Below, piece by piece: positions 34,817-44,919 of a stretch of DNA of 64,000 nt. Made by a program: the position numbers and the translations under genes. Position 1 is the first letter of the stretch; each line of letters opens with the position of its first letter. The stretch comes from Gluconobacter roseus NBRC 3990 (lineage in GTDB: Bacteria; Pseudomonadota; Alphaproteobacteria; Acetobacterales; Acetobacteraceae), in the NCBI RefSeq assembly GCF_006538885.1, contig NZ_BJLY01000001.1, forward strand, positions 62,001 through 126,000. The letters run 5' to 3'. The notes beneath the pieces were generated by a model. It saw nothing but the letters and a program-made list of their open reading frames with translations. It searched no databases and was not told the origin of the DNA.

Positions 34817-36709
34817 TTGGACAGGCCTGGGTTCCGTTTCGCAATTTGCGGCTTTTCGGACGGAAGAGTGCCAGGTTTGGGCGGGAGAGCAGCCGGTCTC
34901 GCGGGACTGGGGTCAACATTCGGATCGGAACTGCGCGATGTTCTGATCGGGCGCTGGGGATGGCTGATTGCGCCGTCCGCGAAGGATCTGGGTTTTGCGG
35001 TCCGGACTTCGGTCGCGGCGATCCTGTCCCTGCTCATCGCCATGTGGATGGAGCTGGACAGTCCGCAATGGGCGCCGCTGACCGTCTGGGTCGTGGCGAC
35101 GGCCTCGCGCGGAGAGAGCCTGTCCAAGGCGCGTTGGCGGTTTGCGGGCACGATCATCGGGGGCTGCATGGGCGTGGCCCTGATCGCGGCTTTTCCCCAG
35201 CAGGCGGGGCTGTTCTTCATTGCGCTCGCGCTCTGGATCGGGCTGTGCTGCGGCTGGGCAACGTTTCTCGACGGCTACCGGCGGTACGGATTTCTCGTTA
35301 TCAGCTTCACCTCCGCCATCGTGGCGACCGGCGCGATCAGCCAGCCCGATGACGTTTTCAATGTCGCTATGGCGCGCGGCACGTACATCATGCTCGGAAC
35401 GCTCTGCGAAGCGGTCATGGCGGCGCTCTTTCTGCCCAATGTCCAGAAGGAAGCCCGGCAAAGGCTTCTGGGACGTCTGCAACAGATTACCGCCAAGGTC
35501 GCTTCCCATGCGGAAATCCTGCGGGCAGGCGGGTTTGATCCGGAGACCGAGAGTCGCCTGCTGACCGAACTGGTCGATGCCAACAGCCGCATTGAGTTCG
35601 ACGTTCTCGAAATGGGGTCCGGAACCCGGCGCAGTGCGGACCATGCACGTGCCGTTCTGGCACGTCTGCTGGCGGTCCTTGCGCGGGCGCAGGGCGGGGC
35701 GACTGGGATTGATGTGGATCGTGATCTGGAGGCGGCCCATAACCATATTCAGGCGATCATCACGCCACCGCGTCACGATCACTTCCGTTTCCGGACGCGT
35801 TCTCCGCGTCATATGCTCGAAGCGGTGTTCAACGGGCTGCGGGCTGCAACCGGCATCATGGGCGCCTGGCTTCTCTGGGAAGTAACGGCGTGGCCTTCGG
35901 GGCCGGCTTTCGTGTCCTTCGTGGCGCTGGTCTACGGGTTGCTGGCGACCCGCGAAATCCCCGCACTGGCGTCGTCCGGCTTCTATCGTGGCGCGGTCTG
36001 GTGCGCAGGTGTGGCGGGGATCTATGCGTTTTTTGTCGTGCCCGCCGTCACGGCGCCGGAATATCTGGCTCTGCTTCTGATGGTCCCGATGGTGATCGGC
36101 GGTCTGGCCGCCCGGGCGCCAAAGCTCGTGAACCACGCCTTTTCGTTCAACATGTTCCTGCCCGTCCTGATCGGACCGTCAAACCTCATGCGTTATGACG
36201 AAGTATCGTTTCTCAACGGTGCCAGCGCCTTTCTGGGGGCGGTCATTTTCGCGCGCGTCACGTTCGGTGTGGTGTTTCCGTTCCGGGCTGACAGTCACCT
36301 CCGGCGCACATCGGCTTGGGTCGAGCAGCAGCTTCGTTTCATTGCGCAGGGCGGCGGGCAGACGGTTCATCAGTGGCTGGCGATCAATGCTGCCAGCATG
36401 GTGCGGGCCGTGCGCAACTGTCAGGGCATCCCGCGGGATGTGATGCTCACCTATATGGCGCGGCATCTGCATGCGATGGCGCTGGGCCTGTGGGTGATCG
36501 AACTGCGTGACGCCGCGGCACGCGAAGCGACGCCTGCGCCTGTCCGCAAACGGTTGCAGGTTTTTCTGCGGGCCTGGTTCCGCAAAGGCGATGCTGCGGC
36601 TCCGCTTGCGCGGACCGTTGCCCAGTCATTGCGGAACGATCCGGCTGTCGAACCCGACGTTCGGATCGCCTTGCAACGGCTGGCGGGGGACGTGCCCCCG
36701 TCTGCCTGA
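34817..36709 (+). CDS. FUSC-family (fusaric/aromatic acid) inner-membrane exporter
   Basis: Up to 630 residues, of the FUSC/AaeB/YccS type. Membrane block 1 starts PSAKDLGFAVRTSVAAILSLLIAMWMELD (DSPQWAPLTVWVVATASRGE is characteristic). A cytoplasmic domain follows (about residues 210-330), then a second membrane block (MLEAVFNGLRAATGIMGAWLLWEV) and a C-terminal soluble domain. The start is uncertain: TTG at 34817, GTG at 34868 and TTG at 34877 are in frame, and there is no ATG before the first helix. It probably expels aromatic or weak organic acids; no partner membrane-fusion protein gene is adjacent. Confidence 0.82.
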   Translation: MDRPGFRFAICGFSDGRVPGLGGRAAGLAGLGSTFGSELRDVLIGRWGWLIAPSAKDLGFAVRTSVAAILSLLIAMWMELDSPQWAPLTVWVVATASRGESLSKARWRFAGTIIGGCMGVALIAAFPQQAGLFFIALALWIGLCCGWATFLDGYRRYGFLVISFTSAIVATGAISQPDDVFNVAMARGTYIMLGTLCEAVMAALFLPNVQKEARQRLLGRLQQITAKVASHAEILRAGGFDPETESRLLTELVDANSRIEFDVLEMGSGTRRSADHARAVLARLLAVLARAQGGATGIDVDRDLEAAHNHIQAIITPPRHDHFRFRTRSPRHMLEAVFNGLRAATGIMGAWLLWEVTAWPSGPAFVSFVALVYGLLATREIPALASSGFYRGAVWCAGVAGIYAFFVVPAVTAPEYLALLLMVPMVIGGLAARAPKLVNHAFSFNMFLPVLIGPSNLMRYDEVSFLNGASAFLGAVIFARVTFGVVFPFRADSHLRRTSAWVEQQLRFIAQGGGQTVHQWLAINAASMVRAVRNCQGIPRDVMLTYMARHLHAMALGLWVIELRDAAAREATPAPVRKRLQVFLRAWFRKGDAAAPLARTVAQSLRNDPAVEPDVRIALQRLAGDVPPSA

Positions 36710-36722
36710 TCAGCCTTCCTGA

Positions 36723-37516
36723 TCAGATAGTGTCGACCGTACCGCCATCGACACGCAGGGCCGCGCCGGTTGTGGCGGAAGACAGGGGCGAGGCGGCATA
36801 GGCGACAAGGTTGGCCACTTCATCAACCGTGGCCATACGGCGCAGGATGTTGCTCGGGCGGTGCTTCTGCACGAACTCTGCCGCCAGTTCCGCAACAGGG
36901 CGGGTGCTGCCGGGATTCTGGGCCTTCAGCATGTCCTCGACACCTTCGGAGAGGGTCGGACCCGGCAGGACCGAATTCACCGTCACATTCGTGCCCGCCA
37001 TCAGCTTCGCCAGACCGCGGGCCAGACCCAGCATGGCGGTCTTGCTGACGCCGTAATCGACCATTTCGACCGGGATGTTCAGCGCGGATTCCGATGCAAT
37101 GAACAGCACGCGTCCCCAGTTGCGCTCCTTCATGCCCGGCATATAGGCGCGGGACAGGCGCACGCCGGAGAACAGGTTGACTTCGAACAGGTGCTGCCAG
37201 CTGTCATCCGTCGTCTCGAAAAGTCGTTCGGCCCGAAGATACCGGCATTGTTGATCAGGATATCAATGCTGCTCTCGGCTTCGAACAGCGTCTTGCAGCC
37301 TTCCGGCGTTCCGACATCGGCGACCACACTACGGAAGGTGCCGCCCGGCACGGCCTTGCCCAGCTTTTCGAGCGCGCCGTCGATGCTGTCCTGCTTGCGG
37401 CCATTGATGATGACGGTTGCCCCGGCCTCACCCAGTTTGCGGGCAATGGCAAGGCCGATCCCGCCGGTTGATCCGGTGACGAGGGCGGTGCGGCCGCTCA
37501 GATCGAGGTTCAGCAT
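36723..37516 (-). CDS. short-chain dehydrogenase/reductase, with apparent one-base frameshift
   Basis: An SDR of 264 residues if one base is restored. Frame 1 from the ATG at 37516 has the cofactor motif TGSTGGIG and LINNAGIFGP, then drifts into an SDR-unlike tail (ending at 37130). The other frame supplies LFETTDDSWQHLFEVN, the active site (IASES, VDYGVSKTAM: Ser, Tyr-x3-Lys) and the C-terminus ALRVDGGTVDTI with a stop at 36723. The break is at about 37220-37232 and is equivalent to one missing base. The substrate is unknown; the family covers many sugar and polyol oxidoreductases in this group of bacteria. Confidence 0.8.
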
Positions 37517-37533
37517 GGCAAACTCCTGAAAAT

Positions 37534-37557
37534 GTGATCACGTTCCGACAGAAACGT
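37534..37557. promoter_or_regulatory. palindromic sites upstream of the SDR gene
   Basis: The 8-bp palindrome GTGATCAC (37534-37541) is followed by ACGTT-N8-AACGT (37540-37557), just upstream of the SDR start and in the divergent region with the histidine kinase gene. Possible operator; the binder is unknown. Confidence 0.25.
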
Positions 37558-37687
37558 AAGAAAGGCGAAAAAGTGGCCATCCCATTGTAGAGGTTTCGTG
37601 ACAGGATGCGAGGGACGCCAGATCTGCTATGACTGACATGGTCCCGAGTTGGGAAACGTTCGGATGAGCAGGGCTTGAGGAGAGGCA

Positions 37688-40600
37688 ATGGATCGCGGGG
37701 AGGACGCAGCAGGAGGAACCGAAGCGCTGATGCTCCGTCCGGCTCCGGCCGGTGGCCGTGCCTCTGTTCTGTGCGTCCATCTTCTGGCCCTTGCTGCCGC
37801 CGAGGGGGGCGGTGAGGCTGCTCTTCTGGTGCGCGATACCGAAGGGGTGCGCATTCTTGGCGGTGAGGCAAGCACGATTGCCTATGAAGGCGCGGCGTGC
37901 CTCATGGACGGACAGTCCGTCGATTCCTGTACCGTACGCCTGCTGCCGGTGCGCTCCGGCGTGGTCGAGGTCTGGCTGTGTGTGCGGCAGAACGCGCCGG
38001 CCCTTGAGCATGTTCTGGCCCTGTGCGCCCTTCAGGTGGATGAACTGCTGCGCGAGCATGCAGCGTCCACCTCGCCGGAAGAGGAGGAGCACGCGCTCAT
38101 GGAGCGCATGCAGCTCCGGATGCAGCGCATGGCGGACACGGCGGAAGTAGCGTTCTACCGCTGTGATTTCGCAACACGGATGGTGACTGGAGACGCCCGG
38201 TTCGCCCGTATCTGGGGCCTGCCTCCCGAGCGGCTGGCCGTAGGTGTTCCTGTCGATGAACTGCTGCTTTTCCTCCATCCCGAAGACCGGATGGTTTATG
38301 ACGGGAACGTCGAGGAGGAACTCCGCGAAGACGGATGCTACGAATTGCGGTTCCGGATTGTAGTTCCGACTCCGTCTGCGTTTTCGGGGCCGGAAGCGTC
38401 CCGGCGTCGCCCGATGCTCCGGTATGTGCTGCTTCGTGGCTGGCGGGAAGATGAAAGCCGTCTGGATGGACGCCGTAGCGTCGGGCTGGCGATGGATGTG
38501 TCCTCTGCGTCCGTAACGGCGGAAGCTCTGCGTTCCAGCGAGTCTTTCACCCGCCTGCTGCTGTCGAGCCTGCCGGACTGCATCCATATCCTCGACTGCG
38601 ATGGTTGTATCCGCTTCGTCAGCGAAGGCGGCATCAGATCCATGGAAATGGACAGCCCGATCATCATGCACGGGCTGCCCTGGGTTGATCTGTGGCGCGG
38701 GCAGCCGCGTCGTCGTGCGGCCCTGGCCGTGCAGACCGCGCTGGAAGGCGAGACGGCACGCTTTCAGGGCTATGCCATGACCATGCGCGGGCAGCGCCGG
38801 TTCTGGGACGTAGCTGTCACTCCGGTGTTTGGCGAGGACGGGGACGTTCAGCGTCTGCTGGCAATCGGGCGTGATCTGACAGAAGCCAACCAGTCAGCCG
38901 AGAGGCTTCAGCTTGCACTGGATGCCGGGGCGATCGCCGGGACATGGATGTGGGATGACAGTGCGTCCCGCATGACGGGCGATGCCCGGCTGGCCCTGAC
39001 GCTTGGGCTCGATCCGGCCCGGCTGCGCGAAGGGGTCATGCCGAACGTCATCTATGACGCCGTGGACCCGCGGGACCGCTTTGCCGTGGTGCAGGCCGTA
39101 ACGGCGGCAACCCGGCGGGGCGGAAAATGCCGTTTCGAGTTCCGGGTGGACACGCCGGAAGGCCAGCGCTGGTTCGAAGGCAATGGCCGCTGCGATCTGG
39201 GAGAAGAGGGGCGGGTGGCCCGTTTTCCGGGCATTGTCTTTGACATCGACCGCAGCAAGCGTCAGGCCCTGCGTCAGGCTGCCCTCGTCGAACTGGGAGA
39301 CCAGCTTCGGGCGCTTGATGATACGGGCATGATGGAAGAGGTCGCCGCCCATATCATCTGCCGGGAGCTGGATGCCAGCGGCGCGGGCTATGGCATCATC
39401 AACGATGATGGCACGGGCATGACTGTCAGCGGCGTCGCCGAGGCGCGGCGGCCTCTGCTGGGCGTGCGGACGTTCGCGGATTACGGCGAGTTCAGGCCGC
39501 TCCTTGCACGAGGCGAGGCTGTGGCTATTTCGGATGTCCGCACCAATCCCCTGACGGCGGGATATGATGCACGCTACGAAGCCGAGAACATCGTGGCGTT
39601 CCTCAGTATTCCGATTTTCAAATTCGGGCGCTTCGTGGGGCTGATGTTCGTCTGCCATGATGCGCCGCATGTCTGGACGGAAGAGGAAATCGTCTTCACC
39701 CGCGCCGTTGCGGACCGCACCCACGCTTCCATGCGTCAGGCCCGCACGCAGCAGCAGATCCGCGATCTCAACGTCATGCTTGAAGAGCGCATCCTCCAGC
39801 GGACCCGCGAGCGTGACCGGTTGTGGAACATTGCACGCGACCTGTTCATCATCATTGACCGCCGCGGTTATTACGTCGCGGTCAGTCCGAGCTGGGAGGA
39901 AATGCAGGGTTACAGGGCCGAGGAACTCGCCGGGCTGCGGCTGGATGCGCTGTGCCATCCCGATGACAGGCAGATGGTCTGGGACACGTTCGACCGGCTG
40001 ATTACCGGCACGCCCTGGCCGACGGCGGGGCTGGACGTGCGGATGCGGCGTTCTGACGGAACCTGGCGGACCTATAACTGGAGCTGCAACGACGAGGGCG
40101 ATGCGATCTATGCAGTCGGGCGGGATCTGACCGAGCGCAACGAACTGGAAGAACAGCTCCGTCAGGCGCAGAAAATGGAGGCTGTCGGGCAGCTCACCGG
40201 TGGTCTGGCGCATGATTTCAACAATCTGCTTGCCGGGATCGGGGGTGGGCTGGAACTGCTGGGCATGCGGATCGCACAGGGCCGGATGGACGGGCTGGAG
40301 CGTTACATCACGGCCTCGCAGGAAGCGGTTCATCGGGCGGCGTCCCTGACCCATCGTCTTCTGGCCTTCTCCCGCCGCCAGACCCTCGATCCCACACCCA
40401 CGGACATGAATGCGCTTGTCCGCGGACTGGAGAGCCTGCTCCGGGGAACGGTCGGACCGGGAATAGAGCTTGTTTTTGACCTCCAGCCGGATCTCTGGCT
40501 GACGCGCGTGGACTCCAACCAGCTTGAGAACGCGGTCCTGAATTTGTGCATCAATGCCCGGGACGCCATGCACAACCATGGGACGACGCTACGGCTGAAG

Positions 40601-41314
40601 AGTGAAAACCGTCTCCTGACGGCTGATGCAGCAGCCGACATGTCCATCCGGGCGGGCGATTATGTCGTCCTGACGGTAGAGGATGAAGGCTGTGGCATGC
40701 CGCCTGAAATCGTCCAGCGCGCCTTCGATCCGTTCTTCACGACCAAGCCGCTGGGAGAGGGGACGGGGCTTGGTCTGAGCATGATCTATGGCTTCACCCA
40801 GCAGTCGGGCGGGCAGGTGGAAATCCGCTCCATCCCCGGGCAGGGAACGAGCGTGTCCCTCTGGCTGCCGCGCTATCACGGTCAGGATGTGATGCGCGCC
40901 GATGCTCCGTCATTGCCGCGTACGCCCCAGCCGCGTCTTCTGGAAGGGCGCAGGGTTCTGGTCGTGGACGATGAAGAGGCCGTGCGCATGATCGTGGCAG
41001 ACATGGTGACGGATCTGGGCGGGGTCGTGCTGACGGCATCTGACGGCCCGTCCGCGCTAACTCTGGCTGTGCAGGACGAGCCACCGTCGGTTCTTATCAG
41101 TGATATCGGCATGCCGGGCGGGATGAACGGCCGCGAACTGGGCGAGCAGTTGATGAAACGCTGGCCCGCGCTGAAAGTCCTGTTCATCACGGGCTATGCC
41201 GAGCAGAGCATTCTGGGCGATCAGCCTCTGGCGCCGGGCTGTGCGCTGCTGGTCAAGCCGTTCACGGTTGCGACATTCACCCGCAAACTGGGCGTTCTGC
41301 TGAGCGGCGACTGA
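37688..41314 (+). CDS. large multi-PAS/GAF hybrid sensor histidine kinase
   Basis: A 1208-residue cytoplasmic hybrid kinase with no clear membrane helix. Residues 1-140 are unassigned. PAS-like domains lie at about 146-280, 285-400 and 400-530. A GAF-like domain is at about 535-690, then a coiled linker and another PAS at about 710-825 ([22 protein letters not shown]). The dimerisation domain has [17 protein letters not shown] (phospho-His 842). The ATPase motifs are [24 protein letters not shown] and [16 protein letters not shown]-terminal receiver ([12 protein letters not shown]) has Asp1139 in [15 protein letters not shown] precedes the start. No separate response regulator is nearby, so the output is unknown. 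Confidence 0.92.
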   Translation: MDRGEDAAGGTEALMLRPAPAGGRASVLCVHLLALAAAEGGGEAALLVRDTEGVRILGGEASTIAYEGAACLMDGQSVDSCTVRLLPVRSGVVEVWLCVRQNAPALEHVLALCALQVDELLREHAASTSPEEEEHALMERMQLRMQRMADTAEVAFYRCDFATRMVTGDARFARIWGLPPERLAVGVPVDELLLFLHPEDRMVYDGNVEEELREDGCYELRFRIVVPTPSAFSGPEASRRRPMLRYVLLRGWREDESRLDGRRSVGLAMDVSSASVTAEALRSSESFTRLLLSSLPDCIHILDCDGCIRFVSEGGIRSMEMDSPIIMHGLPWVDLWRGQPRRRAALAVQTALEGETARFQGYAMTMRGQRRFWDVAVTPVFGEDGDVQRLLAIGRDLTEANQSAERLQLALDAGAIAGTWMWDDSASRMTGDARLALTLGLDPARLREGVMPNVIYDAVDPRDRFAVVQAVTAATRRGGKCRFEFRVDTPEGQRWFEGNGRCDLGEEGRVARFPGIVFDIDRSKRQALRQAALVELGDQLRALDDTGMMEEVAAHIICRELDASGAGYGIINDDGTGMTVSGVAEARRPLLGVRTFADYGEFRPLLARGEAVAISDVRTNPLTAGYDARYEAENIVAFLSIPIFKFGRFVGLMFVCHDAPHVWTEEEIVFTRAVADRTHASMRQARTQQQIRDLNVMLEERILQRTRERDRLWNIARDLFIIIDRRGYYVAVSPSWEEMQGYRAEELAGLRLDALCHPDDRQMVWDTFDRLITGTPWPTAGLDVRMRRSDGTWRTYNWSCNDEGDAIYAVGRDLTERNELEEQLRQAQKMEAVGQLTGGLAHDFNNLLAGIGGGLELLGMRIAQGRMDGLERYITASQEAVHRAASLTHRLLAFSRRQTLDPTPTDMNALVRGLESLLRGTVGPGIELVFDLQPDLWLTRVDSNQLENAVLNLCINARDAMHNHGTTLRLKSENRLLTADAAADMSIRAGDYVVLTVEDEGCGMPPEIVQRAFDPFFTTKPLGEGTGLGLSMIYGFTQQSGGQVEIRSIPGQGTSVSLWLPRYHGQDVMRADAPSLPRTPQPRLLEGRRVLVVDDEEAVRMIVADMVTDLGGVVLTASDGPSALTLAVQDEPPSVLISDIGMPGGMNGRELGEQLMKRWPALKVLFITGYAEQSILGDQPLAPGCALLVKPFTVATFTRKLGVLLSGD

Positions 41315-41395
41315 ACCCGTCGTTCAGGCCGGACGTTGGACAGACAGCACATCACGCGCGTGTAATTCATTCTTCAACCCAGCAGGGAGACAGAC

Positions 41396-42235
41396 ATGTC
41401 CTCACAGGTTCCATCCGCCGATGCCCAGACGGTGATTTCCTTTCATGACGGTCACACCATGCCCCAGATCGGGCTGGGAGTGTGGGAAACGCCACCTGAT
41501 GAGACCGCAAAGGTTGTGAAGGAAGCCGTAAAGCTCGGTTATCGTTCCGTTGATACGGCGCGGCTTTACAAAAATGAGGCAGGCGTCGGTGAGGGACTGG
41601 AAGACCATCCGGAGGTCTTTCTCACGACCAAGCTGTGGAATGACGAGCAGGGCTATGACAGGACCATGCGCGCCTATGACGAAAGCGCGCGCCTGCTGCG
41701 TCGTCCGGTTCTGGACCTGTATCTGATCCACTGGCCAATGCCGGATCAGGGGCAGTATGTCGAGACATGGAAGGCACTGGTTGAGCTGAAAAAGTCGGGC
41801 CGGGTGAAGTCCATCGGCGTCTCCAATTTCGAGCCGGAACATCTGGAGCAAATCATGGACGCGACGGGTGTGGTACCGGTCGTCAACCAGATCGAACTGC
41901 ATCCGGACTTCCAGCAGCGCGCCCTTCGGGCGTTTCACGAAAAGCACAATATCCGCACCGAGTCTTGGCGTCCGCTGGGCAAGGGGCGCGTCCTGAGCGA
42001 TGAGCGGATCGCAAAGATCGCTGAAAAGCACAGCCGCACTCCCGCACAGGTCGTGATCCGCTGGCATCTTCAGAACGGGCTGATCGTCATTCCCAAATCG
42101 GTCAATCCAAAGCGGCTGGCGGAAAATCTGGACGTATTCGGCTTCGTGCTGGACGCGGAGGACATGCAGGCCATCGGGGAAATGGACCGCAAGGATGGCC
42201 GGATGGGCGCTGACCCGAATACGGCCAAATTCTGA
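41396..42235 (+). CDS. aldo/keto reductase, 2,5-diketo-D-gluconate reductase type
   Basis: A 279-residue NADPH-dependent (beta/alpha)8 reductase. The catalytic tetrad is visible: D53, Y58 (SVDTARLYKNE), K79 (FLTTKLWND) and H112 (YLIHWPMP). NADP-binding loops are VSNFEPEHL and VIPKSVNPKRLAENL. It resembles DkgA/2,5-DKG reductases, which reduce alpha-keto sugars and small ketones. AGGGAGA lies nine bases before the ATG. The gene stands alone after the hybrid kinase. The residue before Tyr58 is Leu, and TARLY replaces the commoner TAxxY variants. Confidence 0.9.
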   Translation: MSSQVPSADAQTVISFHDGHTMPQIGLGVWETPPDETAKVVKEAVKLGYRSVDTARLYKNEAGVGEGLEDHPEVFLTTKLWNDEQGYDRTMRAYDESARLLRRPVLDLYLIHWPMPDQGQYVETWKALVELKKSGRVKSIGVSNFEPEHLEQIMDATGVVPVVNQIELHPDFQQRALRAFHEKHNIRTESWRPLGKGRVLSDERIAKIAEKHSRTPAQVVIRWHLQNGLIVIPKSVNPKRLAENLDVFGFVLDAEDMQAIGEMDRKDGRMGADPNTAKF

Positions 42236-42316
42236 GAAATATTCCCGCTTAGCAACATTAAGTAAAAAACCAGGCCTGTGCTATGGGCTGCCTCATGCAA
42301 CCGGAAGGTGGATGGC

Positions 42317-43582
42317 ATGAGGCAGTGTTTCAGTCTGGGTTTTGGTGCGATACTGGTGGTTCTTGCGGGGCTCGGAGTCTCCGCTGCCGGCGCCCAGACC
42401 GTGGGGGAGCAGACCGCGACCGGGCAGGGCAAGGCCTGGACGGATCAGTGGTTTTCCGACGTCTCCTTTGGCGCGCAGATTGAAGGCGGCGTGATGGGCA
42501 GTTCCAGCCACCCCGCCAGCAACCTCAATTTCGGCCAGCTCCTTTCGCCTTATGCCGATCAGGCGACGCTGAACCAGCTCACCTTCACGCTCACCAAACC
42601 GGTTGATCCGATCGGCGGCGGGTATGGTCTGGGGATGAACCTGCGGATGCTTTACGGCTCCGACGCCCGCAGCTATACGATTGCCGGTGTTTCAGACCGC
42701 TGGATCAATGGCCGCTATCAGGCCATGCCGGTCTTCGCCAATGTCGCGATCCACATGCCCTGGTTCACGAGTAAAGGGCTGGATGGGCAGATCGGTATCC
42801 TGACCTCCCCCATGGGGGTGGAGACGCTCGATCCTTCGACCCGCGCTTTCTATACGCTGGCCTATACGACTGAATATTCCACGCCGTTCGAGCATGTGGG
42901 CGGCATGTTCCAGCTCCATCTGGACGATCATTTCGATCTCCAGTTCGGCGCCGATACCGGCAACCAGACGTCTTTTGGACGCGGCGACAATAATGGCCGT
43001 CCTGCCGGCTATATCGGTGTCACGGGCAACAATCTGGCGGACGGGCATTTATCCTTCACCTACCTGCTGCGGGTCGGGCCGGAAAATGCTGTACGCTCGC
43101 TTGGGCCGCGCGCAAATGGCGCCATGCGGTACTGGAACGATCTGAACGGGACCTGGACGTTCTCGAAAAAATGGAGCGTCACGGCGGAACTGAACCAGCT
43201 TCATGACGAAGGCCTGCGTGCCGATACATGGAGCGCGGTCGTCTGGGGTGGGTGGCACATCCATCCCAACCTGACGGTCAATGCACGGGCCGAGCTGTAC
43301 CGGGACAATACCGGGAGTTTTGTGGCCAGTTTTGCGGAGAACGAGGGCTATGCGCAGGCCATGCTCGGCAATCCGACGCGCTCGGAATCCGCTCCGGCAA
43401 CGACCTATGGCGCCCTGACGCTCAATACGGTCTGGCGGCCGGATGTGGGGCATCACGTCAAGCTGCTGCAGTTCCGGCCGGAACTGCGCTTTGACCGGTC
43501 GCTCAACAGCACGCGCCCGTTCGATGACCAGCACCATATGGGACGGATCCTGTTCGGAGCCGACATGACGCTGGGGTTCTGA
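42317..43582 (+). CDS. outer-membrane porin (OmpL/BBP2-like beta-barrel)
   Basis: A 421-residue protein with a signal peptide (FGAILVVLAGLGVSAAGAQ) from the ATG at 42317 (GGAAGGTGG upstream). The rest is alternating-hydrophobic beta-barrel sequence ending in LTLGF. Segments such as SFGAQIEGGVMGSSSHP, GGYGLGMNLRMLYGSDARSY, GLDGQIGILTSPMGVETLDP and HVKLLQFRPELRFDRS resemble the putative BBP2/OmpL-like porin family (PF07642). It probably allows passive entry of small solutes. A flavin reductase gene follows 43 bases later. Confidence 0.8.
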   Translation: MRQCFSLGFGAILVVLAGLGVSAAGAQTVGEQTATGQGKAWTDQWFSDVSFGAQIEGGVMGSSSHPASNLNFGQLLSPYADQATLNQLTFTLTKPVDPIGGGYGLGMNLRMLYGSDARSYTIAGVSDRWINGRYQAMPVFANVAIHMPWFTSKGLDGQIGILTSPMGVETLDPSTRAFYTLAYTTEYSTPFEHVGGMFQLHLDDHFDLQFGADTGNQTSFGRGDNNGRPAGYIGVTGNNLADGHLSFTYLLRVGPENAVRSLGPRANGAMRYWNDLNGTWTFSKKWSVTAELNQLHDEGLRADTWSAVVWGGWHIHPNLTVNARAELYRDNTGSFVASFAENEGYAQAMLGNPTRSESAPATTYGALTLNTVWRPDVGHHVKLLQFRPELRFDRSLNSTRPFDDQHHMGRILFGADMTLGF

Positions 43583-43625
43583 AGGGGAGGTGCGCTTGCC
43601 GCCGGATTATGGCAAGGAGATTGTC

Positions 43626-44102
43626 ATGACGACTCCGAACGAAACCGATTTCCGCAAAGCCATGTCCCACTTCGCCACGGGTGTTGCCGTGGTGACGGCC
43701 AAAGGCAGCGAAGGCGAGCAGGGCGCGACCATCAGCGCCCTGACGTCCGTGTCCCTCAATCCGCTTCTGCTACTGATCTGTCTTAACCGGGCCAGCGCGA
43801 CCTATCGTGCGATTGCGGAAGCCGGCGTGTTCGGCCTCAGCATCCTGGGCAACGACCACAAGGACGTGGCGATGCTGTTCGCCAGTCGCACGGCCGACAA
43901 GTTCGGTTCGGACGTGATCGAACGCGCGGCGGATGGCACGGCCTTCGTTCGGGATTCACTCGTGAAGATGCATTGTGAACTGGTCGAGACGTTCCAGGGC
44001 GGCACCCATGCCATCTTCATGGCGCGACCCGTTGGTCTGGAACTCGACGAAAACCGCGCGCCCCTGCTGTATTTCCAAGGGCAGCTCGGGATCAGCCTTT
44101 AA
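43626..44102 (+). CDS. flavin reductase-like protein (FMN-binding split barrel)
   Basis: A 158-residue protein of the flavin reductase (HpaC/DIM6) family. It has FRKAMSHFATGVAVVTAKG, GATISALTSVSLNPLLLLICLNR, GVFGLSILGNDHKDVAMLFAS and HAIFMARPVGLELDE. It likely reduces FMN or FAD with NAD(P)H for a partner monooxygenase, which is not in the window. AAGGAGATTGTC precedes the ATG at 43626, so the longer reading from 43590 is unlikely. Its stop overlaps the converging gene's stop by 4 bases. Confidence 0.9.
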   Translation: MTTPNETDFRKAMSHFATGVAVVTAKGSEGEQGATISALTSVSLNPLLLLICLNRASATYRAIAEAGVFGLSILGNDHKDVAMLFASRTADKFGSDVIERAADGTAFVRDSLVKMHCELVETFQGGTHAIFMARPVGLELDENRAPLLYFQGQLGISL

Positions 44103-44911
44103 GCCGCTTCGCTTCCCGTCCAGCGCTCCGTGGCCATGCGAATGGCCGGCGCAAGCGGGAAAAGACGTGAGGGCGCCGAGCCGACATGACCGTGCCGGAG
44201 CAGGGCATTGCCATCCAGCGTGGCGCCGAAAGGCTGGAAACGCTCTATGTCCGTCACGGGCAGACACAGCCGGACCCACCGGCGCTCTCCCTCAACAGTG
44301 ATGCAGGTCCCATCCTGAAAGGTCGGGCCGTCCGGCTGGGCAAGCCTCTCGGCCAGATGCAGCGCCGTGCAGGTTTCCCATCCCGTTCCGATCATCAGGA
44401 CCTGCGCATCTCTATCCGACAGGGCGGCGAGGGGGGACTGTGCGCCGAACGGATCTTCCATCGGCTGACGCGCCAGAATATCCGCTGCCTGCGGTCCGAA
44501 TGCACTGAATGAGACCTGCGGGTGCAGGCTGCGCTGCACGCCGGGCCATGTCCGGAAGATTTCGGCGATCTGCCCAACACCGCGCGTGGGGGTCAGGCGC
44601 GGATCATAGGGCGGCATCGTCGCACGGATCGTCTCCCACCAGCTTTCCGGGACCGGCGGATCGCACCAGCCTGACGGATCGCTCAGTTCGGAAGACTGCG
44701 CAGGCATGACGATCGTGCCCTCCGGCCCGACCGCCTGAAGCAGGGCCGAAATTACTGCTGGCGCCCCGCCGCAGACCCATCCGATCCGGCTCAGCGACGC
44801 ATGGACCAGCAGCGTCATACCGGGCGTGACCCCGAGACGCTGGAAGTCCACCACAAGTCGGGCCTGCGTGACGGGCCCGCTGGAGCGGGCGATGGCGGCA
44901 GCTTCGGTCAT
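44099..44911 (-). CDS. AAC(3)-family (aminoglycoside N3-acetyltransferase-like) protein
   Basis: A 270-residue acetyl-CoA-dependent transferase of the Antibiotic_NAT family. It has LLVHASLSRIGWVCGG, AVGPEGTIVMPAQSSELSDPSGW, PPYDPRLTPTRGVGQIAEIFRTWPGVQRSLHPQVSFSAFG (active-site region) and MIGTGWETCTALHLAE. It may or may not modify aminoglycosides; many chromosomal members have unknown amine substrates. The ATG at 44911 lies 8 bases after queF on the same strand, suggesting co-transcription. An in-frame upstream start inside queF is unlikely. Confidence 0.85.
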   Translation of the reverse strand: MTEAAAIARSSGPVTQARLVVDFQRLGVTPGMTLLVHASLSRIGWVCGGAPAVISALLQAVGPEGTIVMPAQSSELSDPSGWCDPPVPESWWETIRATMPPYDPRLTPTRGVGQIAEIFRTWPGVQRSLHPQVSFSAFGPQAADILARQPMEDPFGAQSPLAALSDRDAQVLMIGTGWETCTALHLAERLAQPDGPTFQDGTCITVEGERRWVRLCLPVTDIERFQPFGATLDGNALLRHGHVGSAPSRLFPLAPAIRMATERWTGSEAA

Positions 44912-44919
44912 GGACTGGT

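Noticed and set aside
38894-40579. Minus-strand ORF of 561 aa opposite the hybrid kinase
   Set aside because: Antisense shadow in GC-rich DNA; the kinase motifs on the plus strand are unequivocal.
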